Assembly (NCBI GenBank): GCA_017399225.1
Contig: JAFQEB010000043.1
Coordinates: forward strand, 1 to 57,705
Length of the DNA: 57,705 bases
DNA from: Clostridia bacterium
Lineage (GTDB): Bacteria; Bacillota_A; Clostridia; Christensenellales; Aristaeellaceae
Direction of reading: 5' to 3'
Positions 57,064 to 57,705 of the stretch are shown here, in pieces. The position numbers and the translations under genes were made by a program. Positions within the stretch are counted from its first letter, which is position 1. Each line of letters starts with the position of its first letter. Below the pieces are notes generated by a model that worked only from the letters and a program-made list of their open reading frames with translations, was not told where the DNA came from and searched no databases.

Positions 57064-57705
57064 TTACTTCTTTTCGGGCTGGACGGGCGCGTTCTGGGGC
57101 TGGCTGGCCTTGGCGATGGAATCGCGCATGGTGGTATCGGCGATGGTGTTCTGCATCTGGTAGTAGTCCATCACGCCCAGCTTGCCTTCGCGCAGGGCAG
57201 CAGCCATGGCGCGCGGCACTTCAGCCTCGGCCTCCACGACCTTGGCGCGCATCTCCTGCACGCTGGCCTTCATCTCCTGCTCGTGAGCGACGGCCATGGC
57301 GCGGCGCTCCTCGGCCTTGGCCTGGGCGATGCGGCGGTCGGCCTCGGCCTGGTCCATCATCAGCTGAGCGCCGATGTTGCGGCCAACGTCCACGTCCGCG
57401 ATGTCGATGGAGAGGATCTCGTAAGCGGTGCCGGCGTCCAGGCCCTTGGCCAGAACCGTGCGGCTGATCAGGTCGGGGTTCTCCAGAACGGCCTTGTGGC
57501 TGTCGGCGGAACCGACGGTGGTGACGATGCCCTCGCCGACGCGGGCGATGACGGTCTCTTCACCCGCGCCGCCGACCAGACGGCTGATGTCGGTGCGCAC
57601 GGTCACGCGGGCCTTGGCGCGCAGCTCGATGCCGTCCTTGGCGATGGCGGCGACCACGGGGGTCTCGATGACCTTGGGGGTAACGCTCATCTGCACGGCC
57701 TGGAA
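57064..57705 (-). CDS. floA: Flotillin-like protein FloA (N-terminus beyond window end)
   Basis: The C-terminal 213 residues of a YqfA/FloA scaffold protein of membrane microdomains. The frame stays open to the last base, so the N-terminal membrane anchor is outside. Seen here are the end of the SPFH domain ([36 protein letters not shown] and [24 protein letters not shown]) and the Ala/Glu-rich coiled coil with EA repeats ([33 protein letters not shown]). In Bacillus the gene sits in yqeZ-yqfAB. Confidence 0.95.
   Translation of the reverse strand, partial: FQAVQMSVTPKVIETPVVAAIAKDGIELRAKARVTVRTDISRLVGGAGEETVIARVGEGIVTTVGSADSHKAVLENPDLISRTVLAKGLDAGTAYEILSIDIADVDVGRNIGAQLMMDQAEADRRIAQAKAEERRAMAVAHEQEMKASVQEMRAKVVEAEAEVPRAMAAALREGKLGVMDYYQMQNTIADTTMRDSIAKASQPQNAPVQPEKK

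Noticed and set aside
1..57705. tRNA, rRNA, insertion sequences, integrases or attachment sites
   Set aside because: None could be seen on either strand when reading the intergenic regions and the gene set.

Overview
The window reads as chromosomal DNA of a GC-rich, strictly fermentative member of the Clostridia. The ribosomal, glycolytic and Mrp proteins look clostridial, there is a class III (anaerobic, glycyl-radical) ribonucleotide reductase, an NfnAB/GltA-type flavoprotein pair, sodium-pump subunits, and almost every gene has a strong Shine-Dalgarno site. A placement near Christensenellales is a guess from style only. No tRNA, rRNA, transposase, integrase, phage gene or CRISPR array was seen.

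Layout. 1-8300 (mostly minus): glycogen phosphorylase (cut by the window start), DNA polymerase IV with a small eight-cysteine protein, a small membrane protein, a barstar-like protein overlapping pyruvate kinase, and the infC-rpmI-rplT operon behind an attenuated leader. 8427-12508 (plus): pfkA with a CcpA-type site, then the beta and gamma subunits of a sodium-pumping decarboxylase behind a riboswitch-like leader resembling yybP-ykoY, then an aromatic acid exporter. 12546-15570 (minus): a VOC protein and nrdD with two NrdR-like boxes. 15711-25503 (minus): a ten-gene Mrp-like cation/proton antiporter operon with four large antiporter-type subunits and a split MrpA.

25574-41233: an NlpC/P60-like secreted protein, an in-frame GNAT-GH43 reading frame, a GH63/MGH1-like glycosidase, the NfnA/NfnB-like pair, primosomal DnaD and DnaI-like proteins with an ArsC-like protein lacking its cysteine, two family 2 glycosyltransferases, a GntR regulator, an NYN protein with LOTUS-like repeats, and an HD-domain protein. 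41238-46225 (minus): a GH8 exo-oligoxylanase with LUD and DUF3795 proteins, and an ECF sigma factor overlapping a very large anti-sigma-like membrane protein.

46253-50588 (minus) is the most unusual part. Five Nif11-type precursor peptides surround one radical SAM/SPASM enzyme. Each core carries three Cys-x-Cys units with Gly-rich tails and a middle CAC-x-x-(Y/L)-G unit. This looks like an uncharacterised RiPP pathway. It is preceded by an LprI-like lipoprotein and followed by a cluster of palindromes bracketed by two identical hairpins. 50665-57705: a secreted alkylsulfatase-like metallo-beta-lactamase protein with its TetR regulator, a cysteine desulfurase, an AT-richer GNAT gene, a LytTR response regulator, and flotillin-like FloA (cut by the window end).

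Together the genes describe an anaerobe that stores glycogen, ferments plant sugars (arabinoxylan-type glycosidases), balances redox through an Nfn-type enzyme and sodium/proton gradients through Mrp and decarboxylase-type pumps, and makes a family of modified peptides.
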